34,946 bases of DNA from contig JAICGW010000016.1 in NCBI GenBank assembly GCA_025922945.1, positions 1-34,946 of the forward strand, read 5' to 3'. Source of the DNA: Acidimicrobiia bacterium. GTDB taxonomy: Bacteria; Actinomycetota; Acidimicrobiia; Spongiisociales; ZC4RG35. A program made the position numbers and the translations under genes. This document shows, in pieces, positions 15,854 to 23,882 of the stretch. Numbering within the stretch: position 1 is the first letter of the stretch; each line of letters opens with the position of its first letter. The notes under the pieces were generated by a model. It made no database searches. It was given only the letters and a program-made list of their open reading frames with translations, and had not been told where the DNA came from.

Positions 15854-16057
15854 GTGACAGGTAGAAGTACAGACAGAGAAGTCATTGTCACCAACAATGA
15901 GGGACGCTCCAGCGGCGCTTTGGTTGCTGGAATTGTCGCCGTGCTGGTGATCCTGTTGGCTATCTGGTTTTTCGCTAACAACGACGTGGGTGGCGGTGAC
16001 GACGGGGTCACAGGGACCGTCGACGTCAACGTCAGCGTCCCGGCTACGACCAACTAG
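15854..16057 (+). CDS. Small single-pass membrane protein of the stress operon
   Basis: GTG 15854 has AAAGGAG at 15841-15847 with 6-nt spacing; upstream in-frame codons overlap the promoter and are rejected. The 67-residue product has a short polar N-terminus (MTGRSTDREVIVTNNEGRSS), one membrane helix (GALVAGIVAVLVILLAIWFF) and an acidic/Thr-Val outer tail (NNDVGGGDDGVTGTVDVNVS). It is not assigned to a named family. It is co-transcribed with csbD from the SigB/SigF-type promoter and may be an envelope stress protein. Confidence 0.75.
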   Translation: MTGRSTDREVIVTNNEGRSSGALVAGIVAVLVILLAIWFFANNDVGGGDDGVTGTVDVNVSVPATTN

Positions 16058-16071
16058 GGGGAGGTAGACAA

Positions 16072-16296
16072 ATGGATCGTGATTCAATGAGCCGTACCGA
16101 TTGGGGCGGCCAGATGATCGACGAAGGTCGGTGGGACCAGGCCCGGGGCAAGATCCGGGAGACCTGGGGCGATGTCACCGATGATGACCTTGACGAGGCC
16201 CATGGCAACTGGGACCAGCTCGTAGGCAAAATCAAGGAGAAGACTGGCGAGACCACCGATGCTATAGAGCGCAAGCTCCGCGAGTGGTTCTCCTAG
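16072..16296 (+). CDS. csbD: CsbD-family stress protein
   Basis: A 74-residue hydrophilic protein with the CsbD pattern: DEGRWDQARGKIRETWGDVT, then DLDEAHGNWDQLVGKIKEKT and GETTDAIERKLREW. CsbD is a general-stress protein of the SigB regulon in Bacillus; its molecular role is unknown. GGGGGAGG at 16057-16064 serves ATG 16072. It lies 14 nt behind the membrane protein, and a strong terminator follows 16 nt after its stop. The location beside the sigma-factor operon supports direct control by that sigma factor. Confidence 0.92.
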   Translation: MDRDSMSRTDWGGQMIDEGRWDQARGKIRETWGDVTDDDLDEAHGNWDQLVGKIKEKTGETTDAIERKLREWFS

Positions 16297-16312
16297 AGAA
16301 CTTTCTCCTCAA

Positions 16313-16354
16313 CGAAAGGGTGCGAACTCAGGTTCGCACCCTTTCGTCTTGTTT
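16313..16354 (+). terminator. Rho-independent terminator after csbD
   Basis: A perfect 15-bp stem, CGAAAGGGTGCGAAC / GTTCGCACCCTTTCG, with a 4-nt TCAG loop, followed by TCTTGTTT. The stop codon of the opposing aminotransferase gene lies in the loop, so half of the stem is also coding sequence on the minus strand. Confidence 0.88.
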
Positions 16355-17137
16355 GACCAGGTCCCGATACAAACTCCGCAAGTACGAGGACATGCTCCCG
16401 GGCGAAAACCGACTCTCGCCGATGGTTACCACCGCGGTGATTTCCTTGACCGTCGACATGGCCACCACCTCACTCGCCTCGGCTATTTCGGCGAGTGAAA
16501 ATCTCCCCCGAACGACTCGTTGACCATCCGCCTCAACTGCGCCGAGGAGCAGGCGGCTGGTGACGGAGTCAAGGATTCCCAGGTCGAGGGCGGGGGTTTC
16601 GATCAGTCCGTTGCGAGTCCACGCCACTGCGAACGTTGGCCCTTCCAGCACGAATCCATCCTTCGACACGAGGAGTGCATCATCGAAGCTGCTATTTCGG
16701 GCCAGGCGGGTGGCGGCCATGTTGGGGGCATACGAGATCGTTTTGACACCGGTCAGCTCCCAAGGTTCTCCACCCGGGTGCCAGGGGGCAGCGATGGGTA
16801 GCAACCGCAGTTCCGAGGATGGGGGCGCCAAGGGCTGCCAGAGCACGACGCATCGACTAGGGAGACGCCCAGACGAGCCCCGGGTGAGAATTATCCGGAC
16901 AATGCAGTCACCGCCCTCCGCCGCCATCTCCTCGACCCAGGACCGCAATTGCGGCTCCGCCGGGCAGGGAATCTCGAGTGCCGCCGCGGAGCGGGTCAGG
17001 CGTTGGTAGTGCGGAGTGAAGGCGAAAGGGGAGCCGGCATAAGACCGAATCGCTTCAAAGCACCCATCCCCCCGGAGCAGACCTTCGTCAAAAACCGAAA
17101 GCGACTCCTCGCGTAAGCCGTCGACCAATGACGTCAT
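16328..17137 (-). CDS. Class IV PLP aminotransferase (aminodeoxychorismate lyase / branched-chain aminotransferase type)
   Basis: A 269-residue fold-type IV PLP enzyme. DEGLLRGDGCFEAIRSY near the N-terminus is the class hallmark, followed by RLTRSAAAL, the PLP-lysine segment GVKTISYAPNMAATRLA (about 141-157), and LEGPTFAVAW. VVAMSTVKEITAVVTIG near the end binds the phosphate in relatives. Family members are PabC (4-amino-4-deoxychorismate lyase, folate synthesis), IlvE and D-amino-acid aminotransferases; motifs do not decide among them, and length favours PabC. ATG 17137 overlaps the nadE stop by 4 nt. Its own stop lies in the loop of the csbD terminator. Confidence 0.83.
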   Translation of the reverse strand: MTSLVDGLREESLSVFDEGLLRGDGCFEAIRSYAGSPFAFTPHYQRLTRSAAALEIPCPAEPQLRSWVEEMAAEGGDCIVRIILTRGSSGRLPSRCVVLWQPLAPPSSELRLLPIAAPWHPGGEPWELTGVKTISYAPNMAATRLARNSSFDDALLVSKDGFVLEGPTFAVAWTRNGLIETPALDLGILDSVTSRLLLGAVEADGQRVVRGRFSLAEIAEASEVVAMSTVKEITAVVTIGESRFSPGSMSSYLRSLYRDLVKQDERVRT

Positions 17138-18771
17138 CTATAACCGTTGGTGATCGGAAGGCGACGGTCACGACCGAAGGCCTTGGTGGTGATTTTCACT
17201 CCGGGGGCCGCCTGGCGTCGCTTGTACTCGTTGCGGTCGACGAGCCGGGTGATGCGACGAACGGTCTCGGGGTCATGGCCGGCAGCAATGATGTCTTCAA
17301 CTCCGCGGTCATCCTCGATATAGAGCCGGAGGATGGGATCCAGTTCCTCGTACGGCGGGAGGCTGTCCGAGTCTTTCTGGTTGGGCCGCAGCTCGGCCGA
17401 AGGCGGCTTGTCGATGCTGTTCGAAGGTATGACCTCGCTTTCCCTGTTTCGCCAGCGCGCCAGGTCATAGACCGTGGTCTTGAAAACGTCCTTGAGGACG
17501 GAAAAGCCCCCGACCATGTCGCCGTAGATGGTGGAGTAGCCCACAGCCATCTCAGATTTGTTTCCGGTCGCCACCACCATTGGTCCGAAACGGTTGGAGA
17601 TAGCCATCAGCACCGCCCCCCGAATGCGGGCCTGGAGGTTTTCCTCGGCGACCCCGAAGGGCTCATCGCCGAATAGAGGCGCAAGGGCGTCGAGGTAATC
17701 GTCGAACACCGACTGGATCGGCACGACATCGAATTGGATCCCCAATCGCTTGGCGAGTTCGACGGCGTCGCTCACCGAGTGATCGGAGCTGAACTTCGTT
17801 GGCATCGCTACTCCCCACACACCCTCGGAACCGAGCGCGTCGGTGGCGATGGCCGCCGTCAGAGCCGAGTCGATGCCGCCCGAGAGGCCGATGACCACCC
17901 GATCGAAGCCGTTTCGGCGGACATAGTCGGTCAGCCCGAGTTGCAATGCCCGGTACACCTCTTCTTCTGCATCCAAGAGCGGCGCCAATGTCCCCCGCCC
18001 GTCGAGCTCGTCGTCAAGATCGAGCACGAACCGATCCTCGGCGAACTGCGGGGATCGGTGGACAACGGCCCCACTCCGATCGATGACAACCGAGCAGCCA
18101 TCGAAAACCAACTCGTCCTGGCCTCCCACCAGATTGAGATAGACCACCGGAACCCCCGATGCCTTGGCCCGCTCGGCCAGCATCTCCTCCCGCTGATGAG
18201 CCTTGCCATAGTGATACGGCGAGCCATTGATATTGAGAAGAATCCGGGCTCCGGCGCGGGCCTGGGTGAGCGGGGGACCGTCTGGCACCCAGATGTCTTC
18301 GCAGATCGAAATCCCGGCTGGAACCCCGCCGATATCCCAGAGAAAGTCCGGCTTCTGGCCGACCAGGAAATACCGATCCTCGTCGAAGACTCCGTAGTTG
18401 GGGAGGAGGATCTTGTGATAAGTGGCTCGCCACTCCCCACCCTGGAGGATGGCGGCGGCGTTGTAGATGTTGCGCCGAGCCGCGTCCGCTCCTCCCCGTC
18501 CGATTCCACCGGATCCGAGGTCGACGAATCCGACCACAGTGGTGCACCTCGCGGAGCGGGCAGCCAGACGCCGGATGACGTCGAGATTGTCCTCGACAAA
18601 GGCCATCCGCAGAACCAAGTCCTCGGGGGGGTAGCCCGTGACGGCGAGTTCGGGAAGAAGAAGAACATCCGCCGCTTCCCCTTCGGCCCACGTCATGCAG
18701 TCGGCGATGAGCTTCTCGTTGCCGTCCAAATCGCCGACACGAAGATTGACCTGGGCACCGGCGATTCGCAT
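17134..18771 (-). CDS. nadE: Glutamine-dependent NAD+ synthetase
   Basis: A 545-residue two-domain enzyme that amidates deamido-NAD+ with ammonia from glutamine. The N-terminal nitrilase-type glutaminase (1-260) shows the Glu/Lys/Cys triad in LLLPELAVTGYPPEDL, YHKILLPNYGVFDEDRYF and ISICEDIW. The synthetase domain has the pyrophosphatase P-loop VIGLSGGIDSALTAAI, then ATGNKSEMAVGYSTIYGDM and the C-terminal EYKRRQAAPG. The ATG at 18771 gives the standard MRIAGAQVN start; an in-frame ATG 60 nt earlier would run over the glnE start. TAGTCT lies 10 nt upstream. It forms an operon with the class IV aminotransferase. Confidence 0.96.
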   Translation of the reverse strand: MRIAGAQVNLRVGDLDGNEKLIADCMTWAEGEAADVLLLPELAVTGYPPEDLVLRMAFVEDNLDVIRRLAARSARCTTVVGFVDLGSGGIGRGGADAARRNIYNAAAILQGGEWRATYHKILLPNYGVFDEDRYFLVGQKPDFLWDIGGVPAGISICEDIWVPDGPPLTQARAGARILLNINGSPYHYGKAHQREEMLAERAKASGVPVVYLNLVGGQDELVFDGCSVVIDRSGAVVHRSPQFAEDRFVLDLDDELDGRGTLAPLLDAEEEVYRALQLGLTDYVRRNGFDRVVIGLSGGIDSALTAAIATDALGSEGVWGVAMPTKFSSDHSVSDAVELAKRLGIQFDVVPIQSVFDDYLDALAPLFGDEPFGVAEENLQARIRGAVLMAISNRFGPMVVATGNKSEMAVGYSTIYGDMVGGFSVLKDVFKTTVYDLARWRNRESEVIPSNSIDKPPSAELRPNQKDSDSLPPYEELDPILRLYIEDDRGVEDIIAAGHDPETVRRITRLVDRNEYKRRQAAPGVKITTKAFGRDRRLPITNGYR

Positions 18772-18773
18772 GC

Positions 18774-18786
18774 AGTCTCTGAGACT
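18774..18786. promoter_or_regulatory. 13-bp palindrome between nadE and glnE
   Basis: AGTCTC-T-GAGACT, perfect with one central base. It overlaps TAGTCT (minus, 18782-18787), the candidate -10 box of nadE, and lies about 24 nt before the glnE start, so it could be an operator for both. The binding factor is unknown. Confidence 0.35.
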
Positions 18787-18809
18787 ACGCCAAGATAGGA
18801 ATCGAGTAG

Positions 18810-21602
18810 ATGCCACATCGAATGCGGTCACCAGCCCGCCTCGGGGTCGGAGCTGAGCAGCAGCCTCGGCTCGAAGGGCTGGGCTGGATCGTCGACGGCG
18901 AGGTGACGCCGGCGGCCGAGGACATTCTCCGGCTCGTCATATCGGGCCCCGATCCCACGGGAACATTGAATCGACTGCTCGCATTGGCCGAGAAGGCGCA
19001 CTTTGACCCCGCTGCGGCCGACACGCCTTCCCTCGTGGCCCTCGCCGCCACGAGCCGGGGGCTCTGGGAGGCCTTGCTCCGTCATCCCGAGTGGCTGGAG
19101 GGCGGGGCCGGCCAGCCTTCGGACCCGCGGGTGCTGGTGCAGAGCAGCCTCATCGCCATTGCTCGCGAAGACTTGACCAATGGCGCCAGCTTGGAAGCCA
19201 CGACGCGACGTTTGACGGAAGTCGCCGATCGGGCGGCGGCGCTGGCGTTGGGCGCGGCGACCGCCGAAGTCGCAGGGCGCCACACCGACGGACCGCTGCC
19301 ACGGTTGGCGGTGATCGCCCTCGGCAAGTGGGGCGGCCGGGAGCTCAATTACGCCTCCGATATCGATCTCGTCTTCGTCTATGAACCATGTGAGGAACCG
19401 GAGCGAGATCGTCGGCTTGCCCTCCGGATCGCCACCGAGTTCATTGAGGCTCTGGCCACTCCCACCTCTGAGGGGATCGCGTTTCGGGTCGATGTTGGCC
19501 TTCGTCCGGAAGGATCGACGGGGCCTTTGGTGCGGACCCTCGAGGGCTACCGGTCCTATTACGAAAAGTGGGGAGAGGCTTGGGAGGCACAAGCGCTGCT
19601 CAAGGCCCGGGCGGCGGCGGGCGACCGCGCACTAGGGGAAAGCTTTATCAGCACGGTGTCCGGATTCGTCTGGCCCGACGAGCTGGCGCCCGACGCGGTT
19701 CGTGAGCTCCGACAGCTCAAGCAGCGGGCCGAGGAGGAGGCCAATCCCGACGACATCAAAAGAGCCCCGGGTGGGATCCGTGACGTCGAGTTCACTATCC
19801 AGCTCCTCCAGCTGATTCACGGCCGGGCTGATCACCGCCTGCGAGTACCCGGAACACTCGAGGCGCTGACCGTCCTGGTCGAGGGCGACTATGTCCGCGC
19901 CGAAGATGCGGACGCACTGGCCGACTCCTATCGATTCCTGCGCACGGTCGAGCATCGACTCCAGCTCTGGCAGATGAGCCAAACCCATCGCATCCCCATT
20001 GACAGGGAACCGCTGTCGCTCTCCCTGGGATTTCGACCAGCGGAGCGCACCGCGGCCGAGCAATTCAATGAAAACCTTGCATTCCACCGCCGGCGAGTGC
20101 GTGAGCTCCATGAAGCGCTCTACTACCGACCGCTGCTAGAAGCCTTCTCGTCGGCCACGGCGCTCGGGCTCGACCGCAGCAAAGCCCAAGAGCGCCTAGA
20201 AGCGTTGGGCTTCGCCGACGTTTCCGGGGCCGCCAAGGCCTTCGAGATCCTCACCGCCGGGCTCTCGCGGCGGTCGGCGATGATGCAGCAGCTGCTGCCG
20301 CTGATGCTCGACTGGCTGGCCGACTCCCCTGATCCCGACCTCGGTCTCACCCAGCTCGTCAAGCTGGTTGAGGCCAGTTCCGACCAAGCCGAGTTGACCG
20401 GGACGGTCAGGGACCGGCCCGTTGCCGCCCAGCGTCTTTGCCACTTGCTGGGATCGTCACGATTGATCGGACGGTTCCTCGACCGTCTCCCCGAGTTCCT
20501 TCCTCGGCTGGCCGACGACCGCCTCCTCACCGATCTCCCGCGTGGAGAGGACGTGACCGTGGTCGCCCTCGAGCGGATGAAGCTCCGACAGGGGCGGGAG
20601 GCTCGGATCGCTTCGTTGCGCCGTTTCGTGCGCCGTCGCGTCCTCCGGGTGGCGGCGGCCGATTTGCTCGAGCTGGCTGACGTTGAAACAGTCGCCTCGT
20701 CGCTCTCCGATACCGCCGACGCCGCAGTTACCGCCGCCCTCTGGACTGGACAGGCAAGCCTCGATCGTCCCGCCGACCTGGCGGTGGTGGCGATGGGAAA
20801 GTGGGGTGGCCACGAACTGGGCTACGGGTCCGACCTCGACCTGATGTACGTCGGCCCCTCGGGCGAGGAAGCATTGGACAGCCTGCGGGTGGCCACTGAG
20901 TTCGCGGCAGTCATCAGCCAACCCACCTCCGACGGCGTGGCCTACCAGATCGACCCCGACCTGCGCCCCGAAGGGCGCAAGGGTGCCCTCGTCCGCAGCC
21001 TGGAGGCGTTCCGTCTGTATTACGAGCTGCGCGCCGAGCCCTGGGAGCGAATCGCTCTGATCAAGGCCCGGCCCGTGGCGGGACCGGAAGCGTTGACCGA
21101 GGAGTTCTCGACCATCAGGGAGGAATACGCCTTTCCGTTGGCGGTCGGAGCGGAGGCAGTGCGGGCGGTCCGCCACGTGAAAGCGAGGATCGAGAAGGAA
21201 CGGCTTCCTCGAAACCCGGAGTTCCACCTCAAGCTCGGACCTGGGGGCCTCTCCGACATCGAGTTTCTGGTCCAGCTCTGGCAGTTCCGTATCGGTCGCG
21301 GGAGACCGCATCTGCAAACGACCTCTACTTTGGCGGCTCTTTCTGCGCTCAATGCTGAAGGCGTTCTCTCCATATCTGATGCCGAGCACCTACAAGCGAC
21401 GTACCGCCTCTGTTCACGGATTCGAAACCGTCTCTACTTACAGACCGCGACGCCCCACGATGCCCTGCCCATCGACGGGTCCGTGCTCGCCCGGCTAGCG
21501 CGTTCACTCGGATATAGGCATCGGGGCGAGATGCGGGAGGAGTATCGAGCCATGACCCGAAAGTCTCGCCGGCTCTTCGAGAAGTACTTCTTCGAGGACT
21601 GA
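18810..21602 (+). CDS. glnE: Bifunctional glutamine synthetase adenylyltransferase/deadenylase
   Basis: A 930-residue GlnE that adds and removes AMP on glutamine synthetase, tuning nitrogen assimilation. Two nucleotidyltransferase domains are clear: LGKWGGRELNYASDIDLVFV (about 171-190, the deadenylase half by analogy) and MGKWGGHELGYGSDLDLMYV (about 662-681, the adenylylase half). Each is followed by a GlnD-type helical part; KRAPGGIRDVEFTIQLLQL and LGPGGLSDIEFLVQLWQF are the matching helices. The halves look like an ancient duplication. Both Gly-Ser/Asp-X-Asp sites are intact except that the first has Ala-Ser instead of Gly-Ser. Length is normal. ATG 18810 lacks a Shine-Dalgarno; TAGGAA ends 8 nt upstream. 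Confidence 0.96.
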   Translation: MPHRMRSPARLGVGAEQQPRLEGLGWIVDGEVTPAAEDILRLVISGPDPTGTLNRLLALAEKAHFDPAAADTPSLVALAATSRGLWEALLRHPEWLEGGAGQPSDPRVLVQSSLIAIAREDLTNGASLEATTRRLTEVADRAAALALGAATAEVAGRHTDGPLPRLAVIALGKWGGRELNYASDIDLVFVYEPCEEPERDRRLALRIATEFIEALATPTSEGIAFRVDVGLRPEGSTGPLVRTLEGYRSYYEKWGEAWEAQALLKARAAAGDRALGESFISTVSGFVWPDELAPDAVRELRQLKQRAEEEANPDDIKRAPGGIRDVEFTIQLLQLIHGRADHRLRVPGTLEALTVLVEGDYVRAEDADALADSYRFLRTVEHRLQLWQMSQTHRIPIDREPLSLSLGFRPAERTAAEQFNENLAFHRRRVRELHEALYYRPLLEAFSSATALGLDRSKAQERLEALGFADVSGAAKAFEILTAGLSRRSAMMQQLLPLMLDWLADSPDPDLGLTQLVKLVEASSDQAELTGTVRDRPVAAQRLCHLLGSSRLIGRFLDRLPEFLPRLADDRLLTDLPRGEDVTVVALERMKLRQGREARIASLRRFVRRRVLRVAAADLLELADVETVASSLSDTADAAVTAALWTGQASLDRPADLAVVAMGKWGGHELGYGSDLDLMYVGPSGEEALDSLRVATEFAAVISQPTSDGVAYQIDPDLRPEGRKGALVRSLEAFRLYYELRAEPWERIALIKARPVAGPEALTEEFSTIREEYAFPLAVGAEAVRAVRHVKARIEKERLPRNPEFHLKLGPGGLSDIEFLVQLWQFRIGRGRPHLQTTSTLAALSALNAEGVLSISDAEHLQATYRLCSRIRNRLYLQTATPHDALPIDGSVLARLARSLGYRHRGEMREEYRAMTRKSRRLFEKYFFED

Positions 21603-21644
21603 CCTCGCGGGGGAGTTCGCTGGGGGCACCACAGCCCTCTCGGC

Positions 21645-21650
21645 TAACCT
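21645..21650 (+). promoter_or_regulatory. Candidate -10 box of the M20 gene
   Basis: TAACCT, 10 nt before ATG 21661, with no Shine-Dalgarno between. Confidence 0.3.
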
Positions 21651-21660
21651 CCCCCGGCAG

Positions 21661-22824
21661 ATGACAGCCCCCGACTTCGGTCACGTCCGGGCTGCCGTCG
21701 CCGAGCTCCTCCCCGAGGTGATGGAGCTGCGTCGTCAGCTGCATCGCCGCCCGGAACTGGCCTATCGCGAGGTGGCCACAACCGAGCTGGTACTGACACG
21801 ACTAAGAGCCGCCGGGCTGGACCCGCGTCCCCGGGGCCCGCGCACCGGGCTCGTGGTCGAGGTGGGAAACGGCGAGCACCTGGTGGGCTTTCGCAGCGAT
21901 CTCGACGCCTTGCCCATCCAGGAGCCAGAGGGTTGGGAACACCGTTCCGAGATTGCGGGAGTCATGCACGCTTGCGGCCACGACGTCCATACCGCCATTG
22001 GCACCGGACTGGCTCTGGTGGCTGCCCGCCTCGAACTCCATCGTCGGATCCGCTTCATCTTTCAACCCGCCGAGGAGGCCTTTCCAGGAGGGGGACAAGA
22101 GTTGGTGGCAGAAGGGGCTGCCGCCGACCTGGCGGCAATCGTTGCCTTTCACTGCGACCCGAGCTTGGAGGTGGGAAAGGTGGGGATACGGTCGGGGCCG
22201 ATCACGGCGTCAGCCGACCGCTTCTTCATCACCCTGGAGGGCCCCGGAGGACACACTGCTCGACCTCACCGAACGGTCGATCTGGTATTTGCCTCGGGGC
22301 TTTTGGTATCACAGCTCCCTGGCCTCATCGACCGTCATACGGACGCCCGTCTCCCCAAGGCGGTGGTGTTTGGCACGATCGCGGGTGGCACCGCCGAGAA
22401 CGTGATACCCACCAAGGTGGAGCTTTCGGGGACCTGCCGCACCCTCGACCGGGGGCTATGGAAAGAGATCCCCAGTCTCATCGAACGCTTGGTGCACGAG
22501 ATCGTCGCACCGACCGGAGCCAAGGTCGGCTTCAAGTACGTGCGGGGAGTTCCTCCGGTCATCAACAATCCTGACATAGTCGCTGCCTGCCGCGAAGCCG
22601 TCAGTCACTCCCTCGGTGTGTCCAACATTGTTGAGGCAGAAAGCTCAATGGGGGCGGAGGACTTCTCGGCGTTCACGGAAGCAGTGCCGGGATCCTTGAT
22701 GCGTCTAGGGGTAAAGGCCCGAGACGAACGATCGGTAGACCTCCACTCGGCCTCGTTTCGCGCCGACGAGGGAGCACTCGAAGTGGGGCTGCTGGCCGGG
22801 ATGGCGTCTCTCCTCGCAATCTGA
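21661..22824 (+). CDS. M20-family amidohydrolase (IAA-amino-acid hydrolase / hippuricase type)
   Basis: A 387-residue metal-dependent amidohydrolase. LRRQLHRRPELAYREVATTE is the standard opening; HACGHDVHTAIGTG and FQPAEEAFPGGGQEL carry metal and catalytic residues; GPGGHTARPHRTVDL begins the lid domain; AESSMGAEDFSAF is the late conserved motif. The Cys in HACGHD is the metal-bridging residue typical of this subgroup, which releases amino acids from N-acyl conjugates. The exact substrate is unknown. No signal peptide is present. It follows glnE by 58 nt and ends against a copy of the palindromic repeat that separates it from convergent tyrA. Confidence 0.9.
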   Translation: MTAPDFGHVRAAVAELLPEVMELRRQLHRRPELAYREVATTELVLTRLRAAGLDPRPRGPRTGLVVEVGNGEHLVGFRSDLDALPIQEPEGWEHRSEIAGVMHACGHDVHTAIGTGLALVAARLELHRRIRFIFQPAEEAFPGGGQELVAEGAAADLAAIVAFHCDPSLEVGKVGIRSGPITASADRFFITLEGPGGHTARPHRTVDLVFASGLLVSQLPGLIDRHTDARLPKAVVFGTIAGGTAENVIPTKVELSGTCRTLDRGLWKEIPSLIERLVHEIVAPTGAKVGFKYVRGVPPVINNPDIVAACREAVSHSLGVSNIVEAESSMGAEDFSAFTEAVPGSLMRLGVKARDERSVDLHSASFRADEGALEVGLLAGMASLLAI

Positions 22825-22827
22825 AAG

Positions 22828-22860
22828 TGGGTTTCTCCCCCTGGGGGAGTTGCCCCGGGG
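22828..22860. repeat. Short copy of the palindromic repeat, probably a bidirectional terminator
   Basis: GTTTCTCCCCCTGGGGGAG followed by TTGCCCCGGGG. Read on the minus strand it is ACTCCCCCAGGGGGAGAAAC, the core of the family seen at 26631 and 32121. It fills the whole gap between the convergent M20 and tyrA genes. Confidence 0.55.
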
Positions 22861-22862
22861 AC

Positions 22863-23879
22863 CTAGATCAGGTCGAATCCCTCCGCCTCGAGCGTGGTGG
22901 TGAGGAGATCCAATTCGGCCGCCCGCACCGAGAGGGTGAGCACGCCCCCACCGCCATGGGTGGCATGGCGGAGTTGGAGATCGCGCAAGTCGACGCCGGA
23001 GACCTCGAGGGCGTGCCCAACCCGGGCGATCTCGCCCGGACGATCCTCGAGCACCACGCCGATCGAGGTGACAGGCGCGGTCAACGAACTCCTGGCGGCC
23101 CGCGCCGAGAGCAAGGCCGCTCCGATCTGTTCGCGGTTCTGGTCATCGAGGAGGTCGGCCCAGGCCAGCAGGTCACCGCCGAGCTCGCGGAGCATCACCG
23201 CCAATGGCTCCCGGTTCTCGACCAGAACATCCGGCCACCAGCCGGGGGAGGAAAGGGCGATGCGAGTCAGGTCGCGAAAACCGCCTGCGGCGAGGTCAAG
23301 CGCCCCCGGATCGCGGGCCACCCGGTTCACGAGGGCCGAGGCGAGTACCTGCGGCAAATGGCTGATGGCCGCCACCGCCTCGTCGTGCTGGACGGCGCTG
23401 AGATGGAGGGGTATGGCGCCAAGGCTCGCAACCAATTCGGTGAGCTCGCTGAGGGAGGCGGGATCGGCGTTATCCGTGGTCAACACCCAAGTCGCCCCCT
23501 GGAAGAGTGACCCCGAGGCTCCTCCCGGGCCGGAAGTCTCCCGCCCGGCCAGAGGGTGGCCACCCACGTACCGGCGGAGATGGGCTCCCGCCGCCACCAT
23601 GGGGGTTTTCACCCCGGCCACATCGGTAACCAGGGCATCAGTCTCCAGCGCCTCCAGGGTTTTCTCGATCGCAGCGGGCGGACCCGCCAGGACGATCAGG
23701 TCGGCCGGTTCGGCCTCGGCTGCGCCGTCGGCCATCTCGTCGAGCGCACCCACCGTGGCCGCGGTCTGGAGCGCGGCGGGGTCGGGATCCCAGCCGACGA
23801 CCGACCATCCCAACCTCCGGAGTGCGATGCCTATCGAAGCACCGATCAGTCCAGTGCCCAGCACCGCCGCCCTCGGCAT
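22863..23879 (-). CDS. tyrA: Prephenate dehydrogenase with C-terminal ACT domain
   Basis: A 338-residue TyrA, oxidising prephenate to 4-hydroxyphenylpyruvate in tyrosine synthesis. The Rossmann motif VLGTGLIGASIGIAL is at 5-19. LVTDVAGVKTPMV and GGHPLAGRETSGPGGASGSL are the conserved substrate-side motifs, with the catalytic His in GGHPLAG. The helical dimerisation domain spans about 165-265. An ACT domain (SIGVVLEDRPGEIARVGHAL, about 272-330) suggests feedback by an amino acid. It starts 3 nt after the DAHP synthase stop, so the entry and tyrosine-branch steps of aromatic synthesis are co-expressed. Confidence 0.94.
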   Translation of the reverse strand: MPRAAVLGTGLIGASIGIALRRLGWSVVGWDPDPAALQTAATVGALDEMADGAAEAEPADLIVLAGPPAAIEKTLEALETDALVTDVAGVKTPMVAAGAHLRRYVGGHPLAGRETSGPGGASGSLFQGATWVLTTDNADPASLSELTELVASLGAIPLHLSAVQHDEAVAAISHLPQVLASALVNRVARDPGALDLAAGGFRDLTRIALSSPGWWPDVLVENREPLAVMLRELGGDLLAWADLLDDQNREQIGAALLSARAARSSLTAPVTSIGVVLEDRPGEIARVGHALEVSGVDLRDLQLRHATHGGGGVLTLSVRAAELDLLTTTLEAEGFDLI

Positions 23880-23882
23880 GGG

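Noticed and set aside
17734-18798. 354-codon plus-strand frame opposite nadE
   Set aside because: Shadow of the NAD synthetase coding region.
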